A program made the translations under genes and the position numbers. From the NCBI GenBank assembly GCA_016841485.1, contig JAENZA010000001.1:1-64000 (forward strand): a DNA stretch of 64,000 bases, read 5' to 3'. Shown in pieces: positions 1 to 9,194 of this stretch. The notes beneath the pieces are model-generated. The model was not told the origin of the DNA and did no database searches. It saw only the letters and a list, made by a program, of their open reading frames with translations. Positions within the stretch are counted from its first letter, which is position 1. The number at the start of each line of letters is the position of its first letter. The stretch comes from Methanobacteriota archaeon. GTDB lineage: Archaea > Halobacteriota > Methanomicrobia > Methanomicrobiales > Methanomicrobiaceae.

Positions 1-396
1 TGAGGGCTTTCGTACCTCAACCACACCTATCTCCCGGGATATCTCTGAAATTGCACGTTCAGGGCAGACGAGCTGGCATCCTCCACATGAATGGCACAAG
101 GAAGGATTGAAAAATACGCTGTTCTCCATCACGACAAGGGCTCCATACCGGCAGAAATCAGCACATTTCCCACACAGAGAACATGTTTCCCTGTCCACCA
201 GCGGGTTTGCAACACTTACCTGTGAATCAACATGCTCAGAAGGGAAAAAGAGGTGAACGTTTGGTTCTTCAACATCACAGTCAGCAAGGGTGGTATCCAC
301 CGTCTGCGAGAGGCAATAGGCAATATTTGCAGCAAGCATGGTTTTTCCTGTGCCACCCTTGCCACTTGCTATGACAATTCTAACCACAGGCGACAC
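1..396 (-). CDS. MinD-superfamily P-loop ATPase with inserted ferredoxin domain (partial, C-terminus beyond window)
   Basis: The visible N-terminal 132 residues begin VSPVVRIVIASGKGGTGKT, a deviant Walker A motif of the MinD/ParA/Nbp35 class. About residues 60-110 carry two four-cysteine clusters (CSLCGKCADFC and CHSCGGCQLVC) inserted into the ATPase fold, the pattern of the archaeal MinD ATPases with a 2x[4Fe-4S] insert. Proteins of this family are thought to act in iron-sulfur or metallocofactor assembly; the substrate here is unknown. The GTG start directly follows the TGA of the upstream NifX-like gene, so the two are probably cotranscribed; a second GTG three codons further is also possible. 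The frame is open to the window edge. Confidence 0.85.
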   Translation of the reverse strand, partial: MSPVVRIVIASGKGGTGKTMLAANIAYCLSQTVDTTLADCDVEEPNVHLFFPSEHVDSQVSVANPLVDRETCSLCGKCADFCRYGALVVMENSVFFNPSLCHSCGGCQLVCPERAISEISREIGVVEVRKPS

Positions 397-732
397 TCAC
401 TGGATGGAAGGGAGAGTGCCTGCACGGTACTTCTCTATAGCATCTTCAACTGGTACGCCCTGTTCACAGGTGAATATCTGTATCCCTGAATTCCTGAGAG
501 CAGCAAGCGCATTGCCTCCAACCTGACCAGTAATGACTGCTTTTACGTCGTTGTTCATGAGAAGCTGAACCACCTTCGGACCAACTCCCCCGGCACCATC
601 TGCGAACGGGTTGTCAAGAATCTGCTTGTCCCCTGATTCCTCATCAAAGATGTATATCTGAGGTGTGCGCCCAAAACGCTGTTCAACGGTCGGCCCAGAT
701 TCTGATGTCCGGATACTTACAGCTATCTTCAT
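397..732 (-). CDS. NifX/NafY-family dinitrogenase iron-molybdenum cofactor-type protein
   Basis: About 111 residues starting MKIAVSIRTSESGPTVEQRFG, the RNase H-like fold shared by NifX, NafY and the C-terminus of NifB. Conserved features are the early RFGR, the central GPKVVQLLMNNDVKAVITG stretch and a C-terminal helix. Family members bind iron-sulfur or FeMo-type cofactor precursors, but many methanogens carry copies unlinked to nif genes, as here. A GTG start three codons upstream (741) is possible; the ATG at 732 is preferred because a GAGTGAG element lies 5 bases before it. It sits head to tail with the MinD/ferredoxin ATPase, a common pairing that suggests a joint role in cofactor handling. 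Confidence 0.85.
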   Translation of the reverse strand: MKIAVSIRTSESGPTVEQRFGRTPQIYIFDEESGDKQILDNPFADGAGGVGPKVVQLLMNNDVKAVITGQVGGNALAALRNSGIQIFTCEQGVPVEDAIEKYRAGTLPSIQ

Positions 733-798
733 AATACTCACTCAATTATTACACAATTGTGTATAAATATATTAACCTAGTGTCAGAACGCCAGAACA

Positions 799-1374
799 TC
801 AGGGCTTTTTCTGAGATACATCGCAACACATCGCCAGAAACTTCTCCACTATCCATTCATTTCTCACCTCCGGGTGAAACATTACCCCATAACACGGCAG
901 AGATCGATGCTTCACCACCTGAATGCAGGATTCGGACTTCGCCAGAACCGCAAATTCATCCGGGAGGCATGGACCGTACCGGTGCAGCTCATATGCCATG
1001 AATTCGCCGCGATCGATGAACTCGTCCTCATGGAGTGACTTTATCAGGGTCATGCCAATTTCCGTCCTCATCTCCAGACTCCCGCCAAAGGCAAGAATCA
1101 TTGCCTGCAACCCTGCGCATACCCCCAATACCGGGCATTTAGGAGAGGACAGCCACCCAAATGCTTCTTTCTGAAAGGAAAAAGCATTATCACATAGGGC
1201 TGTCCCACAGAGGATTATCCCCTCCGCCTCGGGATAATTCATTGCATTATATTCGGAAAAGTGAACAGAAGAACAGGAAATACCGTTTCGCTGCACAATT
1301 TCCATGATGGGGGCGACAAACTCGTACCATCCAAGCGATTCTTTTGTACAGGAAAGATCGATACATACCATCAT
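799..1374 (-). CDS. class I glutamine amidotransferase-like protein
   Basis: 191 residues with the class I (triad) amidotransferase layout: a nucleophile elbow GVCAGLQ with the catalytic Cys about residue 86, and a C-terminal FHPEV with the His and Glu of the triad. It resembles the GuaA glutaminase subunit but lacks any synthetase domain and is not next to guaAB genes, so the acceptor is unknown. Its ATGATG start overlaps the TGA of the Dph6-like gene upstream, which indicates translational coupling. Because Dph6-type enzymes use ammonia to amidate diphthine, this protein could provide ammonia to its neighbour; that is an inference from coupling alone. Alternatives are a peptidase C26-like or unassigned GATase. 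Confidence 0.8.
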   Translation of the reverse strand: MMVCIDLSCTKESLGWYEFVAPIMEIVQRNGISCSSVHFSEYNAMNYPEAEGIILCGTALCDNAFSFQKEAFGWLSSPKCPVLGVCAGLQAMILAFGGSLEMRTEIGMTLIKSLHEDEFIDRGEFMAYELHRYGPCLPDEFAVLAKSESCIQVVKHRSLPCYGVMFHPEVRNEWIVEKFLAMCCDVSQKKP

Positions 1375-2063
1375 TTCTCTACCAGCTCCGCCCCGGTGAT
1401 CATGTATCGCCCATTATAGTTTGCATACATCTTTTCTGAGGAGGTTATCCTGATTCTCTTGCTGAAAAACGGTGCATCGACAACAAGAGTTTCCAGTTCT
1501 CCCCCCTCGCCCGTCAGGGATATCTTCCATTTCTCCGAAAGACGCTTCAGTTCATCGATCATGCCGGCATCGATCGTCCTTCCCAGCCAGGATGCATCGA
1601 AGGGAGACGAGAAGACCCCCGAGATGATGACCTCAAATCCCTCTGCAATAAGGTCTCTCAGATACTGTTCCTGATTGGTATGCCAGAGGGGATTATAACA
1701 GCAGAGGTCCAGCTCATGGCAGATCTGCTGAATACGTGTAGCCTGGTAGACCGAAAGGATTGCGCCGGTAGCAATCCCGTCAATTTCATAGCGATCTCGC
1801 GCAGCAGCAATGGCATTCTCCAGATCGACGAGCTCCTTCTCCTCCTCTCCCCGGGTGGGATATTCAAGAAGAGGAATACCTGCTGCTTTGGCCTGCATTG
1901 AAGTCAGATGAATGTTGGGAGTATGGAACATGTAACTCTCATCATTCCGGGACTTCAAGGTTATCAGGCATGAAACGGACTCTTTTTCCATTGCCCGCCA
2001 ACAGGCGAAAACCGAATCCTTCCCCCCGGAGAACAGTACTCCCAGCCGCATTTTCTTCTGCAT
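1371..2063 (-). CDS. Dph6-like diphthine-ammonia ligase (PP-loop ATP pyrophosphatase)
   Basis: 230 residues with the PP-loop motif SGGKDS at residues 12-17, followed by the archaeal extension with GAILSVYQATR and GEGGELETLVVDAP, which is the signature of the Dph6/MJ0570 family. The family performs the last step of diphthamide synthesis on elongation factor 2 by ATP-dependent amidation of diphthine. The start at 2063 has a GGAGAGG Shine-Dalgarno five bases upstream; a second ATG four codons in is less well placed. First gene of a coupled pair with the amidotransferase at 799-1374. The assignment is by family motifs; other members of the PP-loop family act on tRNA, but the GEGGE motif favours Dph6. 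Confidence 0.85.
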   Translation of the reverse strand: MQKKMRLGVLFSGGKDSVFACWRAMEKESVSCLITLKSRNDESYMFHTPNIHLTSMQAKAAGIPLLEYPTRGEEEKELVDLENAIAAARDRYEIDGIATGAILSVYQATRIQQICHELDLCCYNPLWHTNQEQYLRDLIAEGFEVIISGVFSSPFDASWLGRTIDAGMIDELKRLSEKWKISLTGEGGELETLVVDAPFFSKRIRITSSEKMYANYNGRYMITGAELVEK

Positions 2064-2552
2064 TATCCTCTCCCCATGACCAGGGTATTATGGTACTACA
2101 CAGGAGGTCTTTTACAATAAAATACCCGATCGCCTGCATCCCACCGGCAGGAAAGAGAGATCACCGCCATCTAAAAGGTGCAATTTCTTCTGTTGAGAAA
2201 TACATGAATAGTATTCATAATCGCTACCTGAACAGAGGTCATCATTTTGCAGGCACTCATATCAATGGAATCGCGCATAACTTTCTTCTTCAACCCATTC
2301 CAAACCTCCAAGGGGATATTTTGCCGTATTCTCTCATTTTTATCCAAAAAAAATCATAAAGAATTGCTATCGGCATTTACATTTCATTTAGGATTTTAAT
2401 CTTCTAATATTCTGTAAATTGGGACTATTGATCAATTTTAATCGTTTATTCAAGCCAGATGTACTTAAAAAATTATACCAACATATATAGCCCAAAAAGA
2501 CAAAATACTCAAAAATACGACGAATTCTGAATGCAGGAATCAGAATCGGGCG
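2064..2552. other. intergenic region, AT-rich in its second half
   Basis: No convincing gene on either strand. It separates the minus-strand Dph6-like gene from the plus-strand secreted protease and should hold divergent promoters. From about 2340 the base composition becomes strongly AT-rich, with several TATA-like stretches such as aacatatatagcc near 2480; any of these could drive the protease gene. Short open frames here lack Shine-Dalgarno sites and recognisable sequence. Confidence 0.5.
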
Positions 2553-5500
2553 GTGGAAGAATTGGTACGAAAAAAGAATACATTACTACATACTTGTATC
2601 GGACTTTTTGTCCTGATGATGATCACAACCGGCGCTGTGAGTGCATCCTCGCCCATTGCTGATGTGCCACGGGAGGCTCCCCTTAACCCGGCATTCACTC
2701 AGTCTGTCGGAAAGGTTCCTGATTTTGTCCTGATGAATATTATTCCAGGAGCGAATCATAAAGGGGCCGGAATTCCGACGGGAATCGTGCCATCCCCCAT
2801 TGACAAATCCCATTTACGTGGGGAAAAAATAAATGCCGTCTCAGGCATGCAAGCTCTCGCAGATGAACCGGATCAGGCAGCGGCAACGTCGTTCACCGGG
2901 CAGTACGATCTTCGCGAATCCGGAGAGGTGACAGAAGTAAAAGACCAGGGATCACATGGGACCTGCTGGGCGTTTGCCACCTATGGAAGTCTGGAATCTA
3001 CCCTCCTCACTGAAGAAACATGGGATTTTTCCGAAAACAATCTTGTCAACACACATGGATTCGACTGGGGCCCGGACAATGGAGGAAACATGGACATGGC
3101 CACAGCCTATCTCGTCCGGGGGGGTGGCCCGATTGACGAACTGGACGACCCCTACTTCTCCTACACCTCACCGGTAAATGTGCAGGCACAGAAAAATGTT
3201 CAGGAAGTACTCTTCATCCCGGAACGTGGAGGGCCTCTTGACAATGACAATCTGAAGTGGGTAATCCAGAACTATGGTGGCATCTACTCCTCAATGTACT
3301 GGGATAGTGCGGCATTCAACTCACAAACAGCAGGTTATTATTATTCAGGCAGTTCCGGGAGCAACCATGCAATTACCCTTGTCGGCTGGGATGACAATTA
3401 CGATGCATCAGGCTTTTCCACGAATCCGCCCGGAAACGGCGCATTTATAGCAAAAAATTCCTGGGGTACCTGGTTCGGTGATGACGGGTATTTCTATATC
3501 TCTTATTATGACGCCAGGATCGGGGAGTCAAATGCGGTCTTTACCGCCGAACCTCTTGACACCTATACCGCTGTCTACCAGTACGATCCGCTTGGCGAAG
3601 TGAGTGCCCTCGGATACGGGGATACCACGGCATGGTATGCCAATGTCTTCACCGCCGGGGCCGATGAAGAGCTGAGCGCAGTGGGATTCTATACAAACGA
3701 TCTTGACTGTCAATACGAAGTCCATGTGTATACCGACCCTACGAATGGCCCAATGGGCTCTTCCGGCCCTGCTTCATCCACGAGCGGCAGTATTGAGATC
3801 CCGGGATATCATACCGTCGATCTGACAACCCCGGTTTCTCTTGGTGCGGGTCAGGACTTTTCGATTGTGGTTAAAATCAGAACCACCGATTATGGCTATC
3901 CCATCCCATTCGAAAGCCCAATCGGCGGCTATGCAAGCGATGCGACAGCAAACCCCGGTGAGAGTTATTTTTCGCATTTCGGAACATCCTGGACTGATAT
4001 AACATCGTTCAGGGAGGATGCCAATGTCTGTCTCAAGGCATATACCGTTCAGGGTGGAAACAGAGCGCCCCATGCCATGGGTGACGTCTATTCCACGGAT
4101 AAGAACACCGCGCTTATCATCAACGGTCCCGGCGTTCTCGCCAATGATGCTGATGCAGACGGAGATGCACTTTCTGCCGTTCTTGCAACCGAGGTAACCC
4201 ACGGAACTCTTGTACTTGGTTCAGACGGCTCGTTTACCTACACCCCGGTCAACGATTTTGTCGGTTCGGATTCCTTCACCTACCAGGCAACCGATGGTGA
4301 CCTCACCAGCAATGCGGCTCAGGTAACCATCACGGTCACCGAAGTGAACCACGCCCCGACCGCCTCTCCCGACACCTATGCAACGACGGAAGACGGGTTT
4401 CTTAGTGTTGCCGCACCTGCCATCCTCGCCAATGACCAGGACCCTGACGATGACGCGCTCACCGCCGTCCTTGTTGAGGGTGTAAACCACGGCACCCTTT
4501 CCCTGAAGGCAGATGGTTCGTTCACCTACGAACCGGATACCAGGTTTTTCGGGAATGACGCTTTTAGCTACCGGGCGACCGATGGTGATCTGATTAGCAG
4601 TGTGGCAGACGTAACCATCACTGTCACCGAAGTGAACCACGCCCCGACCGCCTCATCCGATGCCTATACAGTGATAGAAGAAGGGACGCTCAACATTGCT
4701 GCACCGGGTATCCTTGGTAATGATCATGATACCGATGGTGATATTCTCACCCCTATCCTCTCCAGCGGTGCAACCCATGGAACACTCATCCTGGATACAG
4801 ACGGGTCCTTCAGCTACACCCCCAATGATGATTATTACGGCCCGGACTCATTCACCTACCGGGCATATGACGGACTATCTACGAGTGGGGTTGTGCCGGT
4901 TGCCATCACCGTTGCACCGGTGAATGATGCCCCTATCGCTCAGGACGATATTGCGACGACCACGGAAGGGGTCGCTGTGATAATACCGGTGCTGGCCAAT
5001 GACCATGATGTGGATAGTGATGCTCTCACGGTGACCGGTACAGGAACCGTGGCACATGGAACTGCATCCATCCCGGCCGATAATACCATTCGCTATGTCC
5101 CGGAAAAAGACTATTCAGGCGAAGACAGTTTTACGTACACCATCGATGACGGTGCAGGTGGTACCGCTTTAGCTACTGTCTATGTTACCATAAGTAAAGC
5201 GGCTATTACACCGGAAGCAAACTTTACCAGTTCACAAACAACAATCCTCGTCAGAGACAGAGTTCAGTTCACCGACCTCTCGCTCTATGAACCGACGTCA
5301 TGGGCCTGGACCTTCGGCGACGGGACATCGTCTTCTGCTTCCGACCCTGTGCACCAGTATAAAAAACCGGGCACTTATACCGTCAGTCTTACGGTGAGCA
5401 ATGCAGCAGGCGACGATACAAAAACCTGTTCAGGCCTTATTACGGTCCTGAAATTTGCCCTGATTCCTGATACTGACTTTACTGCCAGCCCGAACCCCGC

Positions 5501-5972
5501 CGCCCCTGGCCAGGAAATCCAGTTCACCGATCTCTCCGCGGGCAGTCCCGAGTCATGGATATGGACATTCGGTGACGGTGCCACCTCGACCGTACAAAAC
5601 CCGGTGCATACCTATCAGACAGTCGGTCAATATACCGTCACCCTGACCGCATCAAACGGATTCGGAAGTGATACAGAGACAAAGACCGAATATCTGCTGG
5701 TGACCGCAGTACCGGAAGAAAAATTGACCGCGGATTTCACGGCTGATGTCCTCTCCGGAAGTATTCCTCTTACAGTCGTATTTACCGATCTCTCAACCGG
5801 GGATCCAGAATCCTATGAGTGGGACTTCGGTGACGGCACCATCTCGACAGCACAAAACCCTGCCCATATGTATACATCCAAGGGATTCTACACAGTCACC
5901 CTTGAAATCGGTGATCGTGACGGAACCAGCGACATAATAGTCAAAAAGCGCTTCATAAAGGTCCTTCCATAA
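2553..5972 (+). CDS. secreted papain-like (C1) protease with cadherin-like and PKD repeats
   Basis: 1139 residues from a GTG start (an in-frame TTG at 2562 is also possible). A signal peptide covers about residues 8-32 (hydrophobic LLHTCIGLFVLMMITTG). The C1 peptidase domain, about 115-325, has the catalytic Cys138 in GTCWAFA, His272 in SNHAITLVGW and Asn302 in AKNSWG. A beta-rich, lectin-like segment of about 170 residues follows, as in other archaeal C1 proteases. Four tandem repeats of roughly 95 residues (about 503-885), each with APxAxxD, ANDxDxDxDxL and GSFTYTP motifs, are cadherin-like/VCBS-type domains with calcium-binding Asp patterns. Three PKD domains (FGDGT, Y.V.LT) fill about 888-1139. 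There is no C-terminal membrane anchor or sorting tail, so it is probably released or held in the S-layer by repeats. Likely role: extracellular protein degradation or surface processing. Confidence 0.9.
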   Translation: MEELVRKKNTLLHTCIGLFVLMMITTGAVSASSPIADVPREAPLNPAFTQSVGKVPDFVLMNIIPGANHKGAGIPTGIVPSPIDKSHLRGEKINAVSGMQALADEPDQAAATSFTGQYDLRESGEVTEVKDQGSHGTCWAFATYGSLESTLLTEETWDFSENNLVNTHGFDWGPDNGGNMDMATAYLVRGGGPIDELDDPYFSYTSPVNVQAQKNVQEVLFIPERGGPLDNDNLKWVIQNYGGIYSSMYWDSAAFNSQTAGYYYSGSSGSNHAITLVGWDDNYDASGFSTNPPGNGAFIAKNSWGTWFGDDGYFYISYYDARIGESNAVFTAEPLDTYTAVYQYDPLGEVSALGYGDTTAWYANVFTAGADEELSAVGFYTNDLDCQYEVHVYTDPTNGPMGSSGPASSTSGSIEIPGYHTVDLTTPVSLGAGQDFSIVVKIRTTDYGYPIPFESPIGGYASDATANPGESYFSHFGTSWTDITSFREDANVCLKAYTVQGGNRAPHAMGDVYSTDKNTALIINGPGVLANDADADGDALSAVLATEVTHGTLVLGSDGSFTYTPVNDFVGSDSFTYQATDGDLTSNAAQVTITVTEVNHAPTASPDTYATTEDGFLSVAAPAILANDQDPDDDALTAVLVEGVNHGTLSLKADGSFTYEPDTRFFGNDAFSYRATDGDLISSVADVTITVTEVNHAPTASSDAYTVIEEGTLNIAAPGILGNDHDTDGDILTPILSSGATHGTLILDTDGSFSYTPNDDYYGPDSFTYRAYDGLSTSGVVPVAITVAPVNDAPIAQDDIATTTEGVAVIIPVLANDHDVDSDALTVTGTGTVAHGTASIPADNTIRYVPEKDYSGEDSFTYTIDDGAGGTALATVYVTISKAAITPEANFTSSQTTILVRDRVQFTDLSLYEPTSWAWTFGDGTSSSASDPVHQYKKPGTYTVSLTVSNAAGDDTKTCSGLITVLKFALIPDTDFTASPNPAAPGQEIQFTDLSAGSPESWIWTFGDGATSTVQNPVHTYQTVGQYTVTLTASNGFGSDTETKTEYLLVTAVPEEKLTADFTADVLSGSIPLTVVFTDLSTGDPESYEWDFGDGTISTAQNPAHMYTSKGFYTVTLEIGDRDGTSDIIVKKRFIKVLP

Positions 5973-6165
5973 CATCCAGCCATAATTCAAATAATCCATT
6001 TTTCCACTATTGAGCCACACGGCATAACCCAAAATCCAATAGGCAGCTGTTCATTGTTGAAAGATATCCCCCATGGATACAGCAGGGAGTGCTGAACAAT
6101 ATTTGATACCGGATGATATCCTGATGTAATCCCCGACATCATTCCCCGTGTATTCTCTCATCCGT

Positions 6166-6819
6166 TCATGTCATTCCGACAATCGTATTATGGAGGATAT
6201 CGAGAGTCGAACCAAGAGCTCTTCCTGCATCACGCAGATGATGATAGATCTCCCTGCGTCTCAGGGCATCCATTGCATCTGCGGTATGCAGCAGATCCGC
6301 CATACTGAGGATGTAGATATCCTCAATCTCCCGGGTGTGATCCCGCGCTCTGCGAATACTCTGTTCAACATTCGGTTTATTGGATTTCATGACCCGGACC
6401 CCATCGGCCAGGCACTGGGTTCCAAGATACAGTGCCTTGGCCATTGAGAGAATCGGTTCATCGGGGCATACCTTAAAGGCATACATTTCCCTTGCCGTCT
6501 CATTTGAAAAGTTTAGGATGTAATCCATCTGACGTGAAAGGCCGTATATATCCTGGCGATCAAATGGCGTCGAGAACGAATTTATGAGTTTTTCCTCCAT
6601 ATCATGGCGCATATCATCCACTTCGTCCTCAATTCTTTGGAGGACAACCGGTTCGTCATAAGAGACTCCTTCGAGCCAGTGAACAAGATTGCAGACCCCT
6701 TCCAGCGTCCTGTTTGCCTGTTCTGCCAACATCAGTTCAAAATCATACTGACGAGGGAATAATGAGCTGAAGATACCTCTCTTTTTTCTGTTTCCCTGTG
6801 TTTGATAATCTTTCTCCAT
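6166..6819 (-). CDS. DUF47 / PhoU-like phosphate transport regulator
   Basis: 217 residues starting MEKDYQTQGNRKKRGIFSSLF, an all-helical protein of the DUF47 (PhoU-like) family; repeated acidic helices such as RIEDEVDDMRHDMEEK are the likely metal-binding surfaces. The open frame continues upstream to 7104 but that part overlaps the transporter gene in another frame and is not protein-like. The chosen ATG lies seven bases after the transporter stop, with a GGGGTG Shine-Dalgarno inside the transporter's last codons, so the two are an operon. DUF47 proteins beside PiT transporters are thought to modulate phosphate (or other anion) uptake. Confidence 0.88.
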   Translation of the reverse strand: MEKDYQTQGNRKKRGIFSSLFPRQYDFELMLAEQANRTLEGVCNLVHWLEGVSYDEPVVLQRIEDEVDDMRHDMEEKLINSFSTPFDRQDIYGLSRQMDYILNFSNETAREMYAFKVCPDEPILSMAKALYLGTQCLADGVRVMKSNKPNVEQSIRRARDHTREIEDIYILSMADLLHTADAMDALRRREIYHHLRDAGRALGSTLDILHNTIVGMT

Positions 6820-6826
6820 GGTACAA

Positions 6827-7855
6827 TTACACCCCTGTAAGAGTGAATAGAATAAAATACGCACAACCTGACAGCACCGCGGTGACGGGAATCGTAATGA
6901 GCATGGCAACCACCACATCCTTACCAACAGACCAGTGCACCTTTTTTGGATTTTCCGCTGCACCAACTCCGATAATCGAAGATGAGATGATATGGGTCGA
7001 AGATATCGGGGCACCTGCCAGCGTTGAAAGACCAATGGATGCTCCGGAAAAGAACTGGGAATCGAAGGAATGGATAGGTTCGATCTTGAATATTCTGTTT
7101 CCAAGTGTGTTCATAATACGCCACCCGCCCCCTATGGTCCCAAGGGCCAGTAATATTGCACAGATAAACCGTGCCCAGAATGGTATTACAATGCTGGTCG
7201 ACTGGCCAGCGGCAAAAAGGACGAGGGCAATGATACCCAGCTGTTTTTGCGAATCATTTGCTCCATTGCCAAACCCCATCGCGCCCGCTGCGATCCAGTT
7301 GAGATGCATAATCCGTCTGTTGATGGATCTCTGCGAATTTCGAAGCAGGAAATCGGATGTTTTCTGCATCCAATAACTGCCGATAAATCCGACCGCGACG
7401 GATAGAACAAGAAAAACGAGCACCTTTGCCACTCCCCCAAGTTCGTGCGGGGGCTGGACCAGTTCTATCACTCCCCAGTACACCCCTCCCAGACCGGCGG
7501 ATGCTATGCCTGCACCAATAATACCACCTATCAGAGCATGGGTCGATGAAGACGGGAGGGCATGTTTCCAGGTCAGGAGGTTCCACCCGGTAGCCACTAC
7601 TAACGCAACAAGCAGGACAAAGATCGTCTCATCGTTCGAATCTATCATCAGAAGACCGGAAAGGGTAAACGCAACAGCCGTTCCCCCCAGTAATGCACCA
7701 AGAAATACCATTGCCGCCACAAGAATGATTCCCTGGCGCGGCTGTGCCGATCGTGAAGCAATAAAGGTCGCAGCAATCGGAGCTGCATCCTGAAATCCGT
7801 TGGTAAAGGTGAAAATAAAGGCAATCAGTATTGTAATCAGAGCAATTTCAAGCAT
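6827..7855 (-). CDS. inorganic phosphate transporter, PiT family
   Basis: About 342 residues of strongly hydrophobic sequence with ten or so membrane segments. The first half has FTNGFQDAAPIAATFIASR and the second half GFGNGANDSQKQLGI, the duplicated GxNDxxN-type signature of PiT sodium- or proton-phosphate symporters. The first Met at 7876 is also possible, but the family normally begins right before the first membrane helix (MLEIALITI), so the ATG at 7855 is preferred. Followed after seven bases by the DUF47 gene, the usual regulator partner. PiT-family proteins can also carry sulfate; the DUF47 context favours phosphate. Confidence 0.9.
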   Translation of the reverse strand: MLEIALITILIAFIFTFTNGFQDAAPIAATFIASRSAQPRQGIILVAAMVFLGALLGGTAVAFTLSGLLMIDSNDETIFVLLVALVVATGWNLLTWKHALPSSSTHALIGGIIGAGIASAGLGGVYWGVIELVQPPHELGGVAKVLVFLVLSVAVGFIGSYWMQKTSDFLLRNSQRSINRRIMHLNWIAAGAMGFGNGANDSQKQLGIIALVLFAAGQSTSIVIPFWARFICAILLALGTIGGGWRIMNTLGNRIFKIEPIHSFDSQFFSGASIGLSTLAGAPISSTHIISSSIIGVGAAENPKKVHWSVGKDVVVAMLITIPVTAVLSGCAYFILFTLTGV

Positions 7856-8183
7856 GTGCACCCTTACAACGTTCATACGACAGAATGATTCATCTCCAAT
7901 ATATCAGATGAAAAATTCCTTCGCCATAATCTTATTTTAGCCCTTAAAATACATATCCCCGGAAGATAGCGGGTGTAAAAATAGGACAGCAAGTCTCAGG
8001 AATCGGGGGTTATACCCATCCCGGTTTTCGTTTATCCAACAGAAGACCTTTGATTCATATCTCCTCCTCAAATTCATTCATATTCATAGCTTTCTGAGTG
8101 AAGGTAATAAATCCTGAAGAAATCCAAATGCGCCCACGATGGGGGGGATCCATCTGCACCCACCGTCAGAGATTGATGTTTCT
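7856..8183. other. intergenic region without a recognised gene
   Basis: About 330 bases between the phosphate transporter start and the end of the YdjM-family gene, both on the minus strand. The part next to the transporter contains AT-rich stretches (on the minus strand GCTAAAATAAG near 7935-7950) that could be its promoter. I see no tRNA, conserved hairpin or coding frame in the remainder. Confidence 0.4.
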
Positions 8184-9065
8184 TCAGCCTGAAAGATCGA
8201 CACTGTAATTGGCATACTTCCGGGGATACATGATACGTCCACTCTCTCTTAGCGGATCACGGAAGATAATCCGTGAAGTATCTCTTTCCACCGTTGTAAT
8301 ATAGGAATGGTAACGGAGTCGTTGTATCTCCGGGATAGTACCATACGTCCTGGCCTCTTCCGGTGAAATATTTGAATATTTTTCAAATACTGTTGTATTT
8401 GTCACCCCATGGAACAGATGATATTCCAGAACAATGTACTCAGAATCGTCCTCCTGGATTATCAGCCAGCGTGCAGGATTGAGGCCCGGCACCGTCTCTC
8501 CGTTGGTCTGGAGGGTAACATACAGTTTCATTCCCGCACTTAAAAGAATAAAACCGATAAATATGACCATATAGGCCCGGATCTGTGTACTGCCTGCTTT
8601 ATTCAGAAGAAATAACGATAGGAGGATAATGCTGATGACCAGCAAAAACAGGCTGGGGCCGGGAAAGATGCCCGCCGTGTATTTTTCAGTTGAAAACGGG
8701 TAGAGAAGAGGAATTCCGGGATATGCCAGATAGTCCAGAAATACATGCAGGACAGCTCCGGCAAGGATCACAAAGAAGATCGAAGAGGATATGGTAAGAG
8801 GAAATTTTTCCTGAACCATGGCAAGTCTGCTCAACCCCATGATCACTATAAAGGCGACAATTGAGATCCCCGCCGCTCCCGCAAGACTATGGGTAATCCC
8901 TCCGTGGGTAAATATATAATCAGATGGATTATTCTCCGGCATCAGCTCAAACACAACATCAATATCCGGAATCACCGCCCCAAGTACCGCGAACGGAATG
9001 AGGGAGACGGAACCTAAGGCAAGAAGCGGCAGAGATACTGCAAAGGCATGCGTGAGCGAATCCAC
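8184..9065 (-). CDS. membrane-bound metal-dependent hydrolase, YdjM family
   Basis: 293 residues beginning MDSLTHAFAVSLPLLALG from a GTG codon. The N-terminal DSLTHA, the GAVIPDIDVV segment and the downstream THGGITHS are the His/Asp motifs that define the YdjM (PF04307) family, and four or five hydrophobic helices follow. The last 90 residues form a hydrophilic C-terminal domain that ends in VDLSG. Family members are inner-membrane proteins annotated as metal-dependent hydrolases, without a firmly known substrate. The gene appears monocistronic; a GGGAGA element lies about 11 bases before the GTG. Confidence 0.82.
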   Translation of the reverse strand: MDSLTHAFAVSLPLLALGSVSLIPFAVLGAVIPDIDVVFELMPENNPSDYIFTHGGITHSLAGAAGISIVAFIVIMGLSRLAMVQEKFPLTISSSIFFVILAGAVLHVFLDYLAYPGIPLLYPFSTEKYTAGIFPGPSLFLLVISIILLSLFLLNKAGSTQIRAYMVIFIGFILLSAGMKLYVTLQTNGETVPGLNPARWLIIQEDDSEYIVLEYHLFHGVTNTTVFEKYSNISPEEARTYGTIPEIQRLRYHSYITTVERDTSRIIFRDPLRESGRIMYPRKYANYSVDLSG

Positions 9066-9194
9066 ATTTCCAGATTCTCCCTAAAGGTACTAAATAATAT
9101 TGAAGGATGATGCCTGGCGACAGGAGTTTCATTTTCTTGGAAGACAGGACCGTAGATATTTCATCTGATCGTGCGCCAATGTAATTGAGTGTTC

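Noticed and set aside
6820-7104. N-terminal extension of the DUF47 gene
   Set aside because: It overlaps the phosphate transporter in a different frame, has no family similarity, and the internal ATG at 6819 has a ribosome site.
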